Source of the DNA: Stutzerimonas stutzeri
Lineage (GTDB): Bacteria; Pseudomonadota; Gammaproteobacteria; Pseudomonadales; Pseudomonadaceae
Direction of reading: 5' to 3'
Assembly (NCBI RefSeq): GCF_000219605.1
Contig: NC_015740.1
Coordinates: 1,302,001-1,366,000, forward strand
Length of the DNA: 64,000 nucleotides
The position numbers and the translations under genes were made by a program. Positions 43,222-53,976 of this stretch are shown piece by piece. How positions within the stretch are numbered: position 1 is the first letter of the stretch; each line of letters opens with the position of its first letter. Under the pieces are notes generated by a model. It was not told where the DNA came from. It did not search any database and saw only the letters and a program-made list of their open reading frames with translations.

Positions 43222-43829
43222 GCGAATCGACCGAGCGCGACGAACGCCACAAGGCGCGCATGCAGCGCAAGAAGGCGCTGATGGACGAGAAGATCGCCGA
43301 GGCGCAGGACGAGTACGGCCTGCTGCTGGTGCATACCGGCAACGGCAAGGGCAAGAGCAGCTCGGCCTTCGGCATGCTGGCGCGTGCGCTGGGCCATGGC
43401 ATGAAGGTCGGCGTGGTGCAGTTCATCAAGGGCGCGGCCAGCACCGGCGAGGAGGCGTTCTTTCGGCGCTTTCCGGACGAGGTGCGCTACCACGTCATGG
43501 GCGAGGGCTTTACCTGGGAAACCCAGGATCGCCAGCGCGACATCGCCAAGGCCCGCGAGGCCTGGGCGGTGGCGGCCGAGTTGCTGTCCGATCCCGAAAT
43601 CGGCCTGGTGGTGCTGGACGAACTGAACATCGCCCTTAAGTACGGCTACCTGGAGCTCGCGCCAGTGCTTGCCGACATCGAATCACGGCCGCTGCTGCAG
43701 CACGTGGTGGTCACCGGCCGCGGCGCGCCCGACGGACTGATCGAGGCGGCGGACACCGTCACCGAAATGGGCCTGATCAAGCACGCGTTCAAGGCCGGGG
43801 TAAAGGCGCAGAAAGGCGTTGAGTTCTGA
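43218..43829 (+). CDS. cobO: Cob(I)yrinic acid a,c-diamide adenosyltransferase CobO
   Basis: This 203-residue BtuR/CobA-family ATP:corrinoid adenosyltransferase attaches the 5'-deoxyadenosyl ligand. An Arg/Lys-rich N-terminal helix is followed by the P-loop HTGNGKGKSSSAFGMLARAL near residue 40, and VVLDELNIALKYGYL near 133. ATG overlaps the preceding stop. Confidence 0.95.
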   Translation: MSESTERDERHKARMQRKKALMDEKIAEAQDEYGLLLVHTGNGKGKSSSAFGMLARALGHGMKVGVVQFIKGAASTGEEAFFRRFPDEVRYHVMGEGFTWETQDRQRDIAKAREAWAVAAELLSDPEIGLVVLDELNIALKYGYLELAPVLADIESRPLLQHVVVTGRGAPDGLIEAADTVTEMGLIKHAFKAGVKAQKGVEF

Positions 43830-43951
43830 TGCTCTCGTTCGCCATGCGCCGGGCCTTGCGTCAGCGCCGTTTGCCGTACTGGACGTACTGCTGCGCGGCG
43901 CTTCCTTGCGCGCACATGGGCGAAACGAGATGAACAGCAGGAGAGACCGCG

Positions 43952-45244
43952 ATGATCAGTAGAAACTGCCCGGCGCTGTTGATTGCCGCCCCTGCATCCG
44001 GCCAGGGCAAGACCACCGTCACCGCGGCTCTGGCGCGGTTGCATGCGCGGCAGGGCAAGCGCGTGCGGGTGTTCAAGTGCGGGCCGGACTTTCTCGACCC
44101 CATGGTTCTGGCCCGTGCCAGCGGCCGCCCGGTCTACCAGCTCGACCTGTGGATGGTCGGCGAGGAGGAGTCGCGACGCCTGCTCTGGGAAGCGGCGGGC
44201 GAGGCCGACCTGATCCTGATCGAAGGGGTGATGGGCCTGTTCGACGGTGCGCCCTCGGCCGCGGATCTGGCGCGGCGCTTCGGCGTGCCGGTGCTGACGG
44301 TGATCGATGGCTCGGCCATGGCCCAGACCTTCGGCGCGCTGGCCCACGGCCTGAAGAGCTTCCAGCCGGACCTGCCGTTCGCCGGCGTGCTGGCCAACCG
44401 GGTCGGTAGCACGCGGCACGGCGAGATTCTACGCGACAGCCTGCCGGAGTCGATTCGCTGGTACGGCGCCCTGCCGCGCAGCCTCGACATGGAGCTGCCG
44501 AGCCGCCACCTCGGGCTGGTGCAGGCCGAGGAGCTGGCCGATCTCGATGCGCGCCTGGATGCCGCGGCCGACGCACTCGCGCAGAGCGCGGAAACCGAAC
44601 TGCCCCCGGCCGTCAGCTTTGCGGCGCCGACTCGCGTTTCGCTGGAGCCGCTGCTGGCCGGCGTGCGCATCGGTGTGGCGCGCGATGCCGCCTTCGCCTT
44701 TCTCTATCAGGCCAACCTCGACCTGTTGCAGGCGCTGGGTGCCGAACTGCTGTTTTTCTCGCCGCTGCGCTTTGCCCGCCTGCCCGCGGTGGACAGCCTG
44801 TACCTGCCGGGGGGCTACCCCGAGCTGCACCTGCGTGCACTGTCGCGCAACGGACCGATGGCCGAGGCGATCCGCGCGCATCATGCAGCCGGCAAACCCA
44901 TCCTGGCCGAATGCGGGGGGATGCTCTACCTGCTCGACGGGCTGACCGATCGCGGCGACGAGCGAGCCGAGATGCTCGGCCTGCTGCCCGGCGAGGCGCG
45001 CATGCAGCAGCGCCTGAGCGCACTGGCGCTGCAGGAAGTGGAACTGCCGGAAGGGCGATTGCGCGGCCACACCTTTCATCATTCGACGCTGGAATCGCCG
45101 CTGCAGCCGCTGGCCCGCGGCGAGTGTCCGAACTACAAGCGCACCGCCGAGGCGGTCTATCGAAGCGGGCGGCTGACCGCGTCCTACATCCATTTCTACC
45201 TGCCGTCCGATCCGCTGGCGGCCGCGGCGCTGCTCAGGCCATGA
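43952..45244 (+). CDS. cobB: Cobyrinic acid a,c-diamide synthase CobB
   Basis: This 430-residue amidotransferase amidates the a and c side chains of (hydrogeno)cobyrinate. A dethiobiotin synthetase-like ATPase domain (LLIAAPASGQGKTTVTAALA) is followed by a class I glutaminase domain with nucleophile Cys in ILAECGGMLYLLDGL near residue 320 and a catalytic His in RGHTFHHST. It lies 122 bases after cobO, the widest gap in the operon, and overlaps bluB. Confidence 0.95.
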   Translation: MISRNCPALLIAAPASGQGKTTVTAALARLHARQGKRVRVFKCGPDFLDPMVLARASGRPVYQLDLWMVGEEESRRLLWEAAGEADLILIEGVMGLFDGAPSAADLARRFGVPVLTVIDGSAMAQTFGALAHGLKSFQPDLPFAGVLANRVGSTRHGEILRDSLPESIRWYGALPRSLDMELPSRHLGLVQAEELADLDARLDAAADALAQSAETELPPAVSFAAPTRVSLEPLLAGVRIGVARDAAFAFLYQANLDLLQALGAELLFFSPLRFARLPAVDSLYLPGGYPELHLRALSRNGPMAEAIRAHHAAGKPILAECGGMLYLLDGLTDRGDERAEMLGLLPGEARMQQRLSALALQEVELPEGRLRGHTFHHSTLESPLQPLARGECPNYKRTAEAVYRSGRLTASYIHFYLPSDPLAAAALLRP

Positions 45245-45888
45245 GTGCACACGCCTTCAGCGCCGAGGAGCGCGCCGCGGTCTACCGCGCCATTGCCGAG
45301 CGCCGTGACATGCGCCATTTCGCGGGCGGCGAGGTAGCACCGGAGTTGCTGTCGAAACTGCTCAACGCTGCGCACCAGGCACCCAGCGTCGGCCTGATGC
45401 AGCCGTGGCGTTTCGTTCGCATCACCTGTCCGACACGGCGTCAGGCCATCGCCAATCTGGTGGGCGAGGAGCGCCAGCGCACGGCCGTGGCGCTGGGCGA
45501 GCGGTCCGCCGAGTTCCTGCGGCTCAAGGTCGAGGGCATCGAGGACTGCGCCGAACTGCTGGTCGCCGCGTTGATGGATGGCCGCGAGGGGCACCTGTTC
45601 GGCCGCCGCACCCTGCCGGAAATGGATCTCGCCTCGCTGGCCTGCGCGATCCAGAACCTGTGGCTGGCCGCCCGTGCGGAAGGCCTGGGGATGGGCTGGG
45701 TGTCGCTGTTCGATCCCTTGGCGCTGGCTGCGCTGCTCGGCATGCCGGAAGGCGCCAAGCCGGTGGCGATCCTCTGCCTCGGCCCGGTGCACGAATTCTA
45801 CCCGGCGCCGATGCTGGCGCTGGAGGGCTGGACGACGCCGAGGCTGCTGCACGAACTGGTTTTCGAGAACGGATGGGAGGTGACATGA
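45241..45888 (+). CDS. bluB: 5,6-dimethylbenzimidazole synthase BluB
   Basis: This 215-residue flavin enzyme of the nitroreductase fold cannibalises FMN with O2 to make 5,6-dimethylbenzimidazole, the lower ligand of B12. The start MSAHAFSAEERAAVYRAIAE, RRDMRHFAGGEVAPELLSKL, AAHQAPSVGLMQPWRFVRI and LGPVHEFYPAPML are family hallmarks. ATG overlaps cobB stop (ATGA). It makes the pathway oxygen-dependent in this organism. Confidence 0.94.
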   Translation: MSAHAFSAEERAAVYRAIAERRDMRHFAGGEVAPELLSKLLNAAHQAPSVGLMQPWRFVRITCPTRRQAIANLVGEERQRTAVALGERSAEFLRLKVEGIEDCAELLVAALMDGREGHLFGRRTLPEMDLASLACAIQNLWLAARAEGLGMGWVSLFDPLALAALLGMPEGAKPVAILCLGPVHEFYPAPMLALEGWTTPRLLHELVFENGWEVT

Positions 45889-46685
45889 GCAAGGGGCCGC
45901 AGCGGATCGTCTGTCTGTCCACCGAGACCTGCGAAACGCTCTACCTGCTGGGCGAGCAGGCGCGCATCGTCGGCATTTCCGGTTTTACCGTGCGCCCGCC
46001 GCAGGCGCGCAAGGAAAAGCCCAAGGTCAGCGGCTTCACCAGCGTCAAGCACGAGCAGATCCTGGCCCTGAAACCGGACCTGGTACTGGGCTACTGCGAT
46101 CTGCAGGCCGACATGCTCGCCGAGCTGGCCCGCGAGGGGCTGGAGGTGCATCTGTTCAACCAGCGCGACATTGCCGGCATCCTGCGCATGATCGAGACGC
46201 TCGGCGCACTGGTGCACGCCAGCGAGCGCGCGCGGGCGCTGACCGCCGAGCTCCAGGCCGGGCTGGACGTCATCCGCGCCAGCGCGGCCAGCTTGCCTCG
46301 CCGGCCGCGGGTGTATTTCGAGGAGTGGAACGAGCCGCTGATTTCCGGCATCGGCTGGGTCAGCGAACTGATCGAACTGGCCGGCGGCGAGGACTGCTTC
46401 GCCGAGCTGGCGCCGTTCAAGCGCGCCAAGCAACGCATTATCGAGGATCCGCAGGACGTGGTGCGGCGCGCGCCGGAGCTGATCGTCGGCTCCTGGTGCG
46501 GCCGCCGTTTCCGCCCGGAACAGGTGGCGGCCCGACCGGGCTGGCAGGCGATCCCGGCGGTACGCAATGGCCAGCTGCACGAGATCAAGTCGCCGGACAT
46601 CCTCAACCCCGGCCCGGCGGTGCTGACCGATGGCGTGCGGCAGCTGCATGCCCTGATTCGCGCGTGTGCGGAGCGCCCTGAGTGA
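45885..46685 (+). CDS. BtuF-like cobalamin-binding protein without signal peptide
   Basis: This 266-residue protein has a type III periplasmic-binding-protein fold ([60 protein letters not shown]) like BtuF. It starts [12 protein letters not shown] directly at the binding domain: there is no hydrophobic signal, and the stop of bluB overlaps its ATG so an upstream start is unlikely. No btuC or btuD is nearby. It could be a cytoplasmic corrinoid-binding protein or use an undetected export route. Confidence 0.78.
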   Translation: MSKGPQRIVCLSTETCETLYLLGEQARIVGISGFTVRPPQARKEKPKVSGFTSVKHEQILALKPDLVLGYCDLQADMLAELAREGLEVHLFNQRDIAGILRMIETLGALVHASERARALTAELQAGLDVIRASAASLPRRPRVYFEEWNEPLISGIGWVSELIELAGGEDCFAELAPFKRAKQRIIEDPQDVVRRAPELIVGSWCGRRFRPEQVAARPGWQAIPAVRNGQLHEIKSPDILNPGPAVLTDGVRQLHALIRACAERPE

Positions 46686-47593
46686 GCGTGTTCCTCAGCG
46701 TCATCGCGGCGCTGCTGCTGGATGCGCTGCTGGGTGAGCCGAAGCGGGGCCATCCGCTAGTGGCCTTCGGACGCCTGGCCGACCGCCTGGAGCAGCATTT
46801 CAACGGTGCTGCGGGCCGTGGCTGGCGCAGCCATGGGGTGACAGCCTGGTGCCTGGCCGTGCTGCCGCTGACGCTGCTGGTCTGGCTGCTCAGCCTGTTG
46901 CCGGGCATCGGCTGGCTGGCGGAGATCGTGCTGCTCTATCTGGCCCTCGGCCTGCGCAGCCTGGGCGAGCATGCGCTGCCGGTGGCCCAGGCGTTGTGGC
47001 GCCACGACTTGCCCGAGGCGCGTCGGCGGGTGGCCTGCATCGTCAGCCGAGACACCAGCCAGCTGGATGAAGAGGGCGTGGCCCGTGCTGCCACCGAGTC
47101 GGTGCTGGAGAACGGCAGCGATGCGGTGTTCGCCGCGCTGTTCTGGTTCATCGTCGCGGGTGCGCCGGGTGTGGTGCTGTACCGTCTGAGCAACACGCTG
47201 GACGCCATGTGGGGCTATCGCAACGCGCGCTTCGAGCGCTTTGGCTGGGCCGCGGCGCGCATCGACGATCTGCTCAATTACGTGCCGGCACGGCTGGTCG
47301 CCCTGACCTATGCCTCGCTCGGCCGGACCCGTCGCGCGCTGCGTTGCTGGCGTACCCAGGCGCCCTTGTGGGACAGCCCCAACGCCGGCCCGGTGATGGC
47401 CGCAGGGGCCGGTGCGCTGGGCGTGGTGCTGGGCGGCGCGGCGATCTATCACGGGGAACTGCATGCCCGACCGGAGCTGGGCCGGGGCAGTGCCCCGCAG
47501 GCGCGGCATATCGAACATGCGCTGGATCTGGTCTGGGCAGGTGTAGGCGTCTGGCTGCTGGTGCTGCTGTTCGGAGGCTGGCTCTATGCTTGA
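46682..47593 (+). CDS. cobD: Adenosylcobinamide-phosphate synthase CobD (CbiB)
   Basis: This 303-residue membrane protein joins aminopropanol phosphate to adenosylcobyric acid. [20 protein letters not shown] at the start, a [25 protein letters not shown] region near residue 125 (kept here as [20 protein letters not shown]) and [19 protein letters not shown] near 237 are typical. It starts with GTG overlapping the previous stop. Five or six TM helices. Confidence 0.94.
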   Translation: MSVFLSVIAALLLDALLGEPKRGHPLVAFGRLADRLEQHFNGAAGRGWRSHGVTAWCLAVLPLTLLVWLLSLLPGIGWLAEIVLLYLALGLRSLGEHALPVAQALWRHDLPEARRRVACIVSRDTSQLDEEGVARAATESVLENGSDAVFAALFWFIVAGAPGVVLYRLSNTLDAMWGYRNARFERFGWAAARIDDLLNYVPARLVALTYASLGRTRRALRCWRTQAPLWDSPNAGPVMAAGAGALGVVLGGAAIYHGELHARPELGRGSAPQARHIEHALDLVWAGVGVWLLVLLFGGWLYA

Positions 47594-48575
47594 GCACGGC
47601 GGTCGGCTGCGGCTGGCCGCGCAGCGCCACGGAATCCCGTTGTCGGACTGGCTGGACCTGTCCACCGGCGTGGCGCCCTATCACCCGGATCTGCCGACCA
47701 TCACCAGCGATGCCTGGGCACGCCTGCCGGAGCCCGATGATGGGTTGGACGCGGCGGCGCAGCAATACTACGGGGCACGCGCGGTGCTGCCGGTAGCCGG
47801 CTCGCAAAGTGCCATCCAGGCCTTGCCGCGCCTGCGCGGGCCGGCGCGGGTCGGCATCGTCTCGCCCTGTTACGCCGAACACGCCAAGGCCTGGCGGCGT
47901 GCCGGTCACCGAGTCGTCGAGCTGTGCGAAGCCAGCGTGTCACGGGCGCTGGATCAGTTGGACGTGCTGTTGGTGGTCAATCCGAACAACCCAACCGGGC
48001 AGCTGATCGCAGCGCAGCGCCTGCTGCAATGGCGCAGCGCACTGGCGACCTACGGGGGCTGGCTGGTGGTGGACGAAGCGTTCATGGACTGCACGCCCGA
48101 GCACAGCCTGGCCGCGCACAGCCATCTGCCGGGGCTAGTGGTGCTGCGCTCGTTCGGCAAGTTCTTCGGCCTGGCGGGTGCGCGATTGGGCTTCGTGCTG
48201 GCCCATGCCGGTGTCCTGCGTGCGCTCGCCGAACTGCTTGGCCCCTGGACGGTGAACGGCCCGACGCGTCAGCTCGGCCGCCAGCTGCTGGCCGACCAGA
48301 CCGGGCAGCAACGGCAGCGTGAGCGCCTGCACGGCGATGGCCAGCGCCTGGCCGAGCTGCTGCGGCGACATGCGCTGACTCCACTGGGAGGCTGCGCCCT
48401 GTTTCAGTGGTGGGTCGCTGCCGAAGCTGCGCAGTTGCACGAATTTCTCGCCCGCCGCGGCATCCTCACTCGGCTGTTCGCGCAGCCATCCAGCCTGCGC
48501 TTCGGGCTGCCGACCGACGCCGGTTGGCAACGTCTGGACCACGCTCTGCAGGCCTATCGGGAGCAACATTCATGA
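47586..48575 (+). CDS. cobC: Threonine-phosphate decarboxylase CobC
   Basis: This 329-residue PLP-dependent class I/II aminotransferase-fold enzyme makes (R)-1-amino-2-propanol phosphate. [20 protein letters not shown] opens it; [20 protein letters not shown] and the PLP-lysine region [18 protein letters not shown] near residue 195 are clear. It overlaps cobD by 8 bases and cobQ by 4. Confidence 0.93.
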   Translation: MLEHGGRLRLAAQRHGIPLSDWLDLSTGVAPYHPDLPTITSDAWARLPEPDDGLDAAAQQYYGARAVLPVAGSQSAIQALPRLRGPARVGIVSPCYAEHAKAWRRAGHRVVELCEASVSRALDQLDVLLVVNPNNPTGQLIAAQRLLQWRSALATYGGWLVVDEAFMDCTPEHSLAAHSHLPGLVVLRSFGKFFGLAGARLGFVLAHAGVLRALAELLGPWTVNGPTRQLGRQLLADQTGQQRQRERLHGDGQRLAELLRRHALTPLGGCALFQWWVAAEAAQLHEFLARRGILTRLFAQPSSLRFGLPTDAGWQRLDHALQAYREQHS

Positions 48576-50029
48576 CCACGCTGATGGTGCAGGGCACCAC
48601 GTCCGACGCCGGCAAGAGCACGCTGGTGACCGCGTTGTGCCGCTGGCTGGCGCGCCAGGGTATCGCGGTGGTGCCGTTCAAGCCGCAGAATATGGCGCTC
48701 AACAGCGCGGTGACCGCCGACGGCGGCGAAATCGGCCGTGCCCAGGCGGTACAGGCGCAGGCCGCCAACCTTGCGCCGCACACCGACATGAACCCGGTGC
48801 TCCTGAAGCCCAACAGCGACATCGGGGCCCAGGTGATCGTCCATGGCCGCGCGGTGACCAGCATGGATGCCGTTGCCTACCAGGACTACAAACGCGTCGC
48901 GTTGCAGGCCGTGCTCGACTCGCACCGGCGGCTGTCCGCTGCGTATCGCGTGGTGATGGTCGAGGGCGCAGGCTCGCCTGCGGAGATCAATCTGCGCGCC
49001 GGTGATATCGCCAACATGGGCTTCGCCGAGGCGGTGGACTGCCCGGTGATCCTGATCGCTGATATCGACAAGGGTGGGGTGTTCGCACATCTGGTCGGGA
49101 CCCTGGCGTTGCTCTCGGAAAGCGAGCAGGTGCGCGTGCAGGGCTTCGTCATCAACCGTTTTCGCGGCGATATCGCGCTGCTGCAACCGGGGCTGGACTG
49201 GCTGGAGCAGCGCACCGGCAAGCCGGTACTGGGTGTGCTGCCGTACCTGATGGATCTGCACCTGGAGGCCGAAGATGCCATCGATGTGCGCCAGGCCGGC
49301 AAGTCCGCCGAGGTCCTGAAGGTGGTGGTGCCGGTGTTGCCGCGGATCAGCAACCATACCGACTTCGATCCGCTGCGCCTGCATCCGCAGGTCGATCTGC
49401 AATTCGTCGGACCCGGCCAGCCCGTTCCCTCCGCGGACCTGATCATCCTGCCCGGTTCGAAAAGCGTGCGTGCCGACCTCGCCTGGCTGCGTGCCAACGG
49501 CTGGGAGGCGGCGATCCAGAAGCACCTGCGCTACGGCGGCAAGCTGCTTGGCATCTGCGGTGGCCTGCAGATGCTCGGCACGCGTATTGCCGATCCGCTC
49601 GGGCTGGAAGGCCCAGCGGGAGAAAGCGCCGGACTTGGTCTGCTGGACTTCGCCACCGTGCTCGAAGCCGACAAGCAGCTGCGTAACGTGCAGGGCCGGC
49701 TGCTGCCGGAAGCTGTGCCAGTCACCGGCTACGAGATCCATGCCGGCGTCAGCACTGGCTCGGCCCTCGCCTGGCCCGCGGTGCAGCTGGATGACGGGCG
49801 CGGCGATGGCGCCATCAGCGCCGATGGGCAGATCCTCGGCACATACCTGCACGGCCTGTTCGAAAGTCCCGATGCCTGCGCGGCGCTGTTGCGCTGGGCT
49901 GGGCTCGAAGCAGTGCAGCGGGTCGACTACCACGCGCTGCGCGAGCGCGACATCGAGCGGCTGGCCGATCTGGTCGAGACGCATCTGGACACCGCGAAGC
50001 TGCGCCGACTCTGCGGGCTGGGAGGCTGA
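48572..50029 (+). CDS. cobQ: Cobyric acid synthase CobQ
   Basis: This 485-residue glutamine amidotransferase amidates side chains b, d, e and g. It begins [20 protein letters not shown] at 48572 with a P-loop and [20 protein letters not shown]; a longer open frame upstream is inside cobC. The glutaminase Cys is in [12 protein letters not shown] near residue 331, His in GTYLHGLFE. Length is normal. Confidence 0.96.
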   Translation: MTTLMVQGTTSDAGKSTLVTALCRWLARQGIAVVPFKPQNMALNSAVTADGGEIGRAQAVQAQAANLAPHTDMNPVLLKPNSDIGAQVIVHGRAVTSMDAVAYQDYKRVALQAVLDSHRRLSAAYRVVMVEGAGSPAEINLRAGDIANMGFAEAVDCPVILIADIDKGGVFAHLVGTLALLSESEQVRVQGFVINRFRGDIALLQPGLDWLEQRTGKPVLGVLPYLMDLHLEAEDAIDVRQAGKSAEVLKVVVPVLPRISNHTDFDPLRLHPQVDLQFVGPGQPVPSADLIILPGSKSVRADLAWLRANGWEAAIQKHLRYGGKLLGICGGLQMLGTRIADPLGLEGPAGESAGLGLLDFATVLEADKQLRNVQGRLLPEAVPVTGYEIHAGVSTGSALAWPAVQLDDGRGDGAISADGQILGTYLHGLFESPDACAALLRWAGLEAVQRVDYHALRERDIERLADLVETHLDTAKLRRLCGLGG

Positions 50030-50031
50030 CG

Positions 50032-50550
50032 ATGCTGGAACTGATCCTAGGTGGTGCCCGCTCGGGCAAAAGCCGCTTTGCCGAACGTCTGGCTGCCGAA
50101 AGCGGCCTGGCGGTCACCTATATCGCCACCAGCCAGGCGCTGGATGGGGAGATGAGCGCGCGCATCGCCCATCATCGGCAACGGCGCCCGGTGCACTGGT
50201 CGCTGGTGGAGGAACCGCTGCAGCTGGCGCGGGTGCTGCGCGAGCAGGCCGCGCCGCAGCGCTGCCTGCAGGTCGACTGCCTGACTCTCTGGCTGACCAA
50301 CCTGCTGATGCTGGACGACGCGGCCCGCCTCGCGGAGGCGCGTGATGCGCTGCTCGAATGTCTGCCTGAGTTACCAGGGCGGATCATCCTGGTCAGCAAC
50401 GAGACGGGCCTCGGCGTGGTGCCGCTGGGCGAGCTGACCCGTCGTTACGTGGACGAGGCCGGCTGGCTGCACCAGGCGGTGGCGGATCGGGCGCAGCGGG
50501 TGACCTTCATGGTCGCCGGGCTGCCCATGACCCTGAAGGGAGCACAGTGA
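50032..50550 (+). CDS. cobU: Adenosylcobinamide kinase/guanylyltransferase CobU (CobP)
   Basis: This 172-residue bifunctional enzyme phosphorylates adenosylcobinamide and transfers GMP to it. [20 protein letters not shown] is the P-loop; [20 protein letters not shown] contains the guanylylated His region; [19 protein letters not shown] follows. Known as cobP in Pseudomonas denitrificans nomenclature. Its stop shares one base with cobT. Confidence 0.95.
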   Translation: MLELILGGARSGKSRFAERLAAESGLAVTYIATSQALDGEMSARIAHHRQRRPVHWSLVEEPLQLARVLREQAAPQRCLQVDCLTLWLTNLLMLDDAARLAEARDALLECLPELPGRIILVSNETGLGVVPLGELTRRYVDEAGWLHQAVADRAQRVTFMVAGLPMTLKGAQ

Positions 50551-51599
50551 TGCAAGAGTGGTGGAACGAACCCTGCCGGCAGCCGGACGAAGCCGCGCGT
50601 ATCCGTGCCATGGCGCGCCAGGATCAGCTGACCAAACCGCGCGGCGCGCTGGGCCAGCTCGAGGCGCTGGCGGTGAACCTGGCGGCGCTGCAGGCATGCG
50701 ACCGGCCCGCCGTCGAGCGGCTGCACCTGTGCGTCTTCGCCGGTGACCACGGCGTGGTCGAGGAGGGCGTTTCCGCCTATCCGCAGGCGGTCACCGGGCA
50801 GATGTTGCACAACTTCGTCGCCGGTGGTGCGGCACTCTCCGTGGTGGCGCGCCGGCTCGGCGCAGTGCTGGAGGTGATAGACCTCGGCACCGTGGAGCCG
50901 CTGGAACTGGCCGGTGTCACTCATCTGCGATTGGGGCCGGGCACGGCTAACTTCACCCGCGAGCCGGCCATGAGCGAGGCACAGCTGGATCAGGCGCTGG
51001 CGGCGGGGCGGAGCAGCGTCCAGCGCGCAGCGGCGAATGGCGTGCAGCTGTTCATCGGCGGCGAGATGGGGATCGGCAACACCAGCAGCGCCAGTGCCCT
51101 GGCCGCGGTGCTGTTGCCGCGCTCACCGCTGACCCTGGTCGGGCCGGGGACGGGCTTGGATGTACCCGGGGTGCGACACAAGGAACAGGTCATCCAGAGC
51201 GCCGTGCGGCTGCATGCCGGGCATTGCGGCGTGCCGCTGGAAGCCCTGCGGCGGCTTGGCGGCTTCGAAGTGGCGGCGTTGACCGGCGCCTATCTCGCCT
51301 GTGCTCAGCAGGGTATCCCGGCGCTGGTGGACGGCTTCATCTGCAGCGTCGCGGCGCTTTGCGCGGTGCGCCTGAACCCGGCGTGTCGGGCCTGGCTGCT
51401 GTTCGCCCATCGCTCCGCCGAACCGGGGCACCTGGCTGTGCTGGAGGCGCTCGAAGCGGCGCCGCTGCTCGATCTGGGTCTGCGTCTGGGGGAGGGCAGC
51501 GGTGCGGCGCTGGCGGTACCGCTGCTCCAGCAGGCGTGCGCATTGCACAACGAGATGGCCACCTTCGCCGAGGCAGCGGTGGCGGACCGGCCGGCATGA
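50550..51599 (+). CDS. cobT: Nicotinate-nucleotide--dimethylbenzimidazole phosphoribosyltransferase CobT
   Basis: This 349-residue enzyme activates dimethylbenzimidazole to alpha-ribazole phosphate. [20 protein letters not shown] is near residue 65, [20 protein letters not shown] near 170 and the catalytic Glu near 315 in [16 protein letters not shown], all hallmark segments. The ATG at 50550 overlaps the cobU stop; a GTG three bases earlier is also in frame. Confidence 0.96.
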   Translation: MQEWWNEPCRQPDEAARIRAMARQDQLTKPRGALGQLEALAVNLAALQACDRPAVERLHLCVFAGDHGVVEEGVSAYPQAVTGQMLHNFVAGGAALSVVARRLGAVLEVIDLGTVEPLELAGVTHLRLGPGTANFTREPAMSEAQLDQALAAGRSSVQRAAANGVQLFIGGEMGIGNTSSASALAAVLLPRSPLTLVGPGTGLDVPGVRHKEQVIQSAVRLHAGHCGVPLEALRRLGGFEVAALTGAYLACAQQGIPALVDGFICSVAALCAVRLNPACRAWLLFAHRSAEPGHLAVLEALEAAPLLDLGLRLGEGSGAALAVPLLQQACALHNEMATFAEAAVADRPA

Positions 51600-52174
51600 G
51601 CACGCGCATCGACCTGCTGCGCCATGGCGAGACCGAGCGGGGCGGCGGCTTTCGCGGCAGCCTTGACGACGCCCTGACCGCTCACGGCTGGCAACAGATG
51701 CGCGATGCGGTGGCGCTTGCCGGCCCTTGGGACGTGCTGGTCAGCTCGCCGCTGCAACGCTGCGCAGCTTTCGCCCGTGAGCTCGCCGCCGAACGTAGGC
51801 TGCCGCTCCACATCGAGCCTGAGTTGCGCGAGCTGCATTTCGGTGCCTGGGAAGGGCGCAGCGCCGCCGAGCTGATGAGCACGGATGCCGAGGCGCTGGG
51901 ACGCTTCTGGGCCGATCCCTACGGTTTCACTCCGCCTGGTGGCGAGCCGCTGCTGCGGTTCGAAGCGCGCGTACTGGCGGCCATCGAGCGCGTGCGCCTG
52001 CATTTTGCCGGCCGACGCGTGCTGGTCATCGGTCACGCCGGGGTGATGCGCCTGCTGCTGGCGCAGGGGCGGGGATTGCCGCGGGAGCGGCTGCTGGAAG
52101 TGAACGTGGCCCACGGCGAATTGCTGCCGCTCAGTCCTTGTCCGGCGGGCGAACCCGCGGCGCTGGACGAATAG
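51596..52174 (+). CDS. Alpha-ribazole phosphatase (histidine phosphatase family)
   Basis: This 192-residue protein has the phosphoglycerate-mutase-like signature [12 protein letters not shown] near residue 8, [15 protein letters not shown], a catalytic Glu in [14 protein letters not shown] and [15 protein letters not shown] near 142. Position between cobT and cobS identifies it as the CobC-type alpha-ribazole-5'-phosphate phosphatase of Salmonella naming (not the decarboxylase named cobC above). Confidence 0.9.
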   Translation: MSTRIDLLRHGETERGGGFRGSLDDALTAHGWQQMRDAVALAGPWDVLVSSPLQRCAAFARELAAERRLPLHIEPELRELHFGAWEGRSAAELMSTDAEALGRFWADPYGFTPPGGEPLLRFEARVLAAIERVRLHFAGRRVLVIGHAGVMRLLLAQGRGLPRERLLEVNVAHGELLPLSPCPAGEPAALDE

Positions 52175-52183
52175 GGTGTGCCG

Positions 52184-52915
52184 ATGCTGCCGCTGTTGAT
52201 CGCCCTGCAATTTCTCACCAGCCTGCCAATCCGGCTGCCTGCCATGCCTACGCCGCGGCAGCAGGGCCGTTCGTTGCTGCATTATCCCGCGGTGGGCCTG
52301 TTTCTTGGCGCGCTGCTCTGGCTGGCGGCGCTGCTGCTGGAAGGTGCATCGCCACTGCTGCAGGCGGCATTGCTGCTGGCGCTGTGGGTCGCACTGACCG
52401 GGGCACTGCACCTCGATGGTCTGGCTGACAGTGCGGACGCCTGGCTCGGCGGCTTCGGCGACCCGGCGCGTACGCTGGAGATCATGAAGGACCCGCGCAG
52501 CGGCCCGGTGGCCGTGGTGGTGCTGGTGATAATGCTGTTGCTCAAGTTCAGCGCCCTGCTGGTGGTGCTGCAGGCGCAGCAGCCCGCCGCGCTGGTCTTG
52601 GCGCCCCTGCTCGGGCGCGCGGCGCTGCTGGCTCTGTTTCTCTGCACCCCTTATGTGCGCCCGAATGGCCTCGGCCAGGCACTGGCGGCGAACCTGCCGC
52701 GCAGCAGGGCCTTGATGGTGCTGGCATTGGTCGTTATCGGGTGCCTGCTGCTCGGCGCCACCGGCTTGCTGGCCCTGACGCTGGCCGGCGTGACCTTTCT
52801 GCTGGCGCGTCGCGCCATGCTCCGCCGCCTCGGTGGCGCCACGGGCGATACCGCCGGTGCGCTGCTGGAGCTGGTGGAATGCGCCGTGCTGGTCGGGTTG
52901 GCGTTGCAGCTTTAG
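52184..52915 (+). CDS. cobS: Adenosylcobinamide-GDP ribazoletransferase CobS
   Basis: This 243-residue membrane enzyme joins alpha-ribazole(-phosphate) to adenosylcobinamide-GDP, the last assembly step. LIALQFLTSLPIRLPAMPTP opens it, and GALHLDGLADSADAWLGGFG near residue 75 holds the family acidic motif. ATG 52184 with AGGG upstream is chosen; GTG 52178 is possible. It ends the B12 operon, overlapping a convergent LysR gene by four bases. Confidence 0.95.
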   Translation: MLPLLIALQFLTSLPIRLPAMPTPRQQGRSLLHYPAVGLFLGALLWLAALLLEGASPLLQAALLLALWVALTGALHLDGLADSADAWLGGFGDPARTLEIMKDPRSGPVAVVVLVIMLLLKFSALLVVLQAQQPAALVLAPLLGRAALLALFLCTPYVRPNGLGQALAANLPRSRALMVLALVVIGCLLLGATGLLALTLAGVTFLLARRAMLRRLGGATGDTAGALLELVECAVLVGLALQL

Positions 52916-53847
52916 CCCTCGACCGTCGCGCGACGGTCGAGCACGGGAGCATGCTGGGCCATCAGCTCGACGACCCAGTCGATGAACACCCGCAGCTTGG
53001 CGCTGACATGGCGATTCGGCGGAAACGCCAGGTACAGCGGCATCGCATCGAGGTGCCAGTCCTCCAACAACGGCACCAGCTCGCCATTGGCCAGATGCGT
53101 CTTCACCATGTAATGCGGCAACCAGAGCACGCCCAACCCGGCCAGTCCCGCGGCCAGGCAGGCGTTGCCATCGTCCACCGCGAGCACGTAGCGGCCATGT
53201 ACCCGGATGCGCTCGTGCTGCCGCTGCATGACGTACGGCGTGGGCTTGCCGGTGCGTCCCCAGAGAAAGCCGACCACGCGGTGATGGCTGTTTTCCAGTT
53301 CGCTTGGGTGGCCCGGTACCCCGGCACGCGCCAGGTAACGCGGCGCCGCGTACACGCCCAGGCTTAGGTCGCCGACGCGGCGGGCGATCAACGACTGGTC
53401 GGTGAGTTCGCCGCCGCGCACGACGCAGTCCACGTTCTCGCCGATCAGGTCCACCCGCCGATCGCTGACGCCCATGTCCAGCTGGATGTCCGGGTACCGG
53501 GCATGAAACGCCGGTAACGCCGGTATCAGGATCATGCGTGCCAACGGGCTGGGCACGTCGACGCGCAGGCGTCCCCTCGGCAACGCCGCAGCGGCGGACA
53601 GGCTGGTCTCGGCGTCGTCCAGGTCCGCCAGCAGGCGCAGCGCCCGTTCGTAAAAGGCGGCGCCATCGGCGGTGACGTTGACCCTGCGCGTGGTGCGGTT
53701 GAGCAGGCGGACACGAAGCCGGGCCTCCAGTTGCTGGACCTGCTGGGTCACGCTGGTTTTGCTGATGCGCAACGTTTCCGCAGCCTTGGTGAAGCTGCCG
53801 GTTTCCACTACGCGAACGAAGGCCTGCATCGCATCGAAACGGTCCAT
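52912..53847 (-). CDS. LysR-type transcriptional regulator
   Basis: This 311-residue regulator starts MDRFDAMQAFVRVVETGSFT at 53847. A winged HTH (AAETLRISKTSVTQQVQQLE) is followed by a LysR substrate-binding domain (RGRLRVDVPSPLARMILIPA). It is divergent from the RidA gene and probably regulates it and itself; effector unknown. Confidence 0.93.
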   Translation of the reverse strand: MDRFDAMQAFVRVVETGSFTKAAETLRISKTSVTQQVQQLEARLRVRLLNRTTRRVNVTADGAAFYERALRLLADLDDAETSLSAAAALPRGRLRVDVPSPLARMILIPALPAFHARYPDIQLDMGVSDRRVDLIGENVDCVVRGGELTDQSLIARRVGDLSLGVYAAPRYLARAGVPGHPSELENSHHRVVGFLWGRTGKPTPYVMQRQHERIRVHGRYVLAVDDGNACLAAGLAGLGVLWLPHYMVKTHLANGELVPLLEDWHLDAMPLYLAFPPNRHVSAKLRVFIDWVVELMAQHAPVLDRRATVEG

Positions 53848-53976
53848 CGTCACTCCAGGATTGTTTGGTTTGAGCAAACAGTGTTGAGCGCACTCGCGCG
53901 TTTATCCAGTGTTCGTCGAGTTCTACAGTGAGTTCTCACTTGAACGGGTCGCTCGACCCTTGCTGGAGGTTTGCAC

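Noticed and set aside
51305..53893. Reverse ORF of about 862 codons over cobT-cobS and the LysR gene
   Set aside because: Antisense to four well-supported genes and no recognisable domain.
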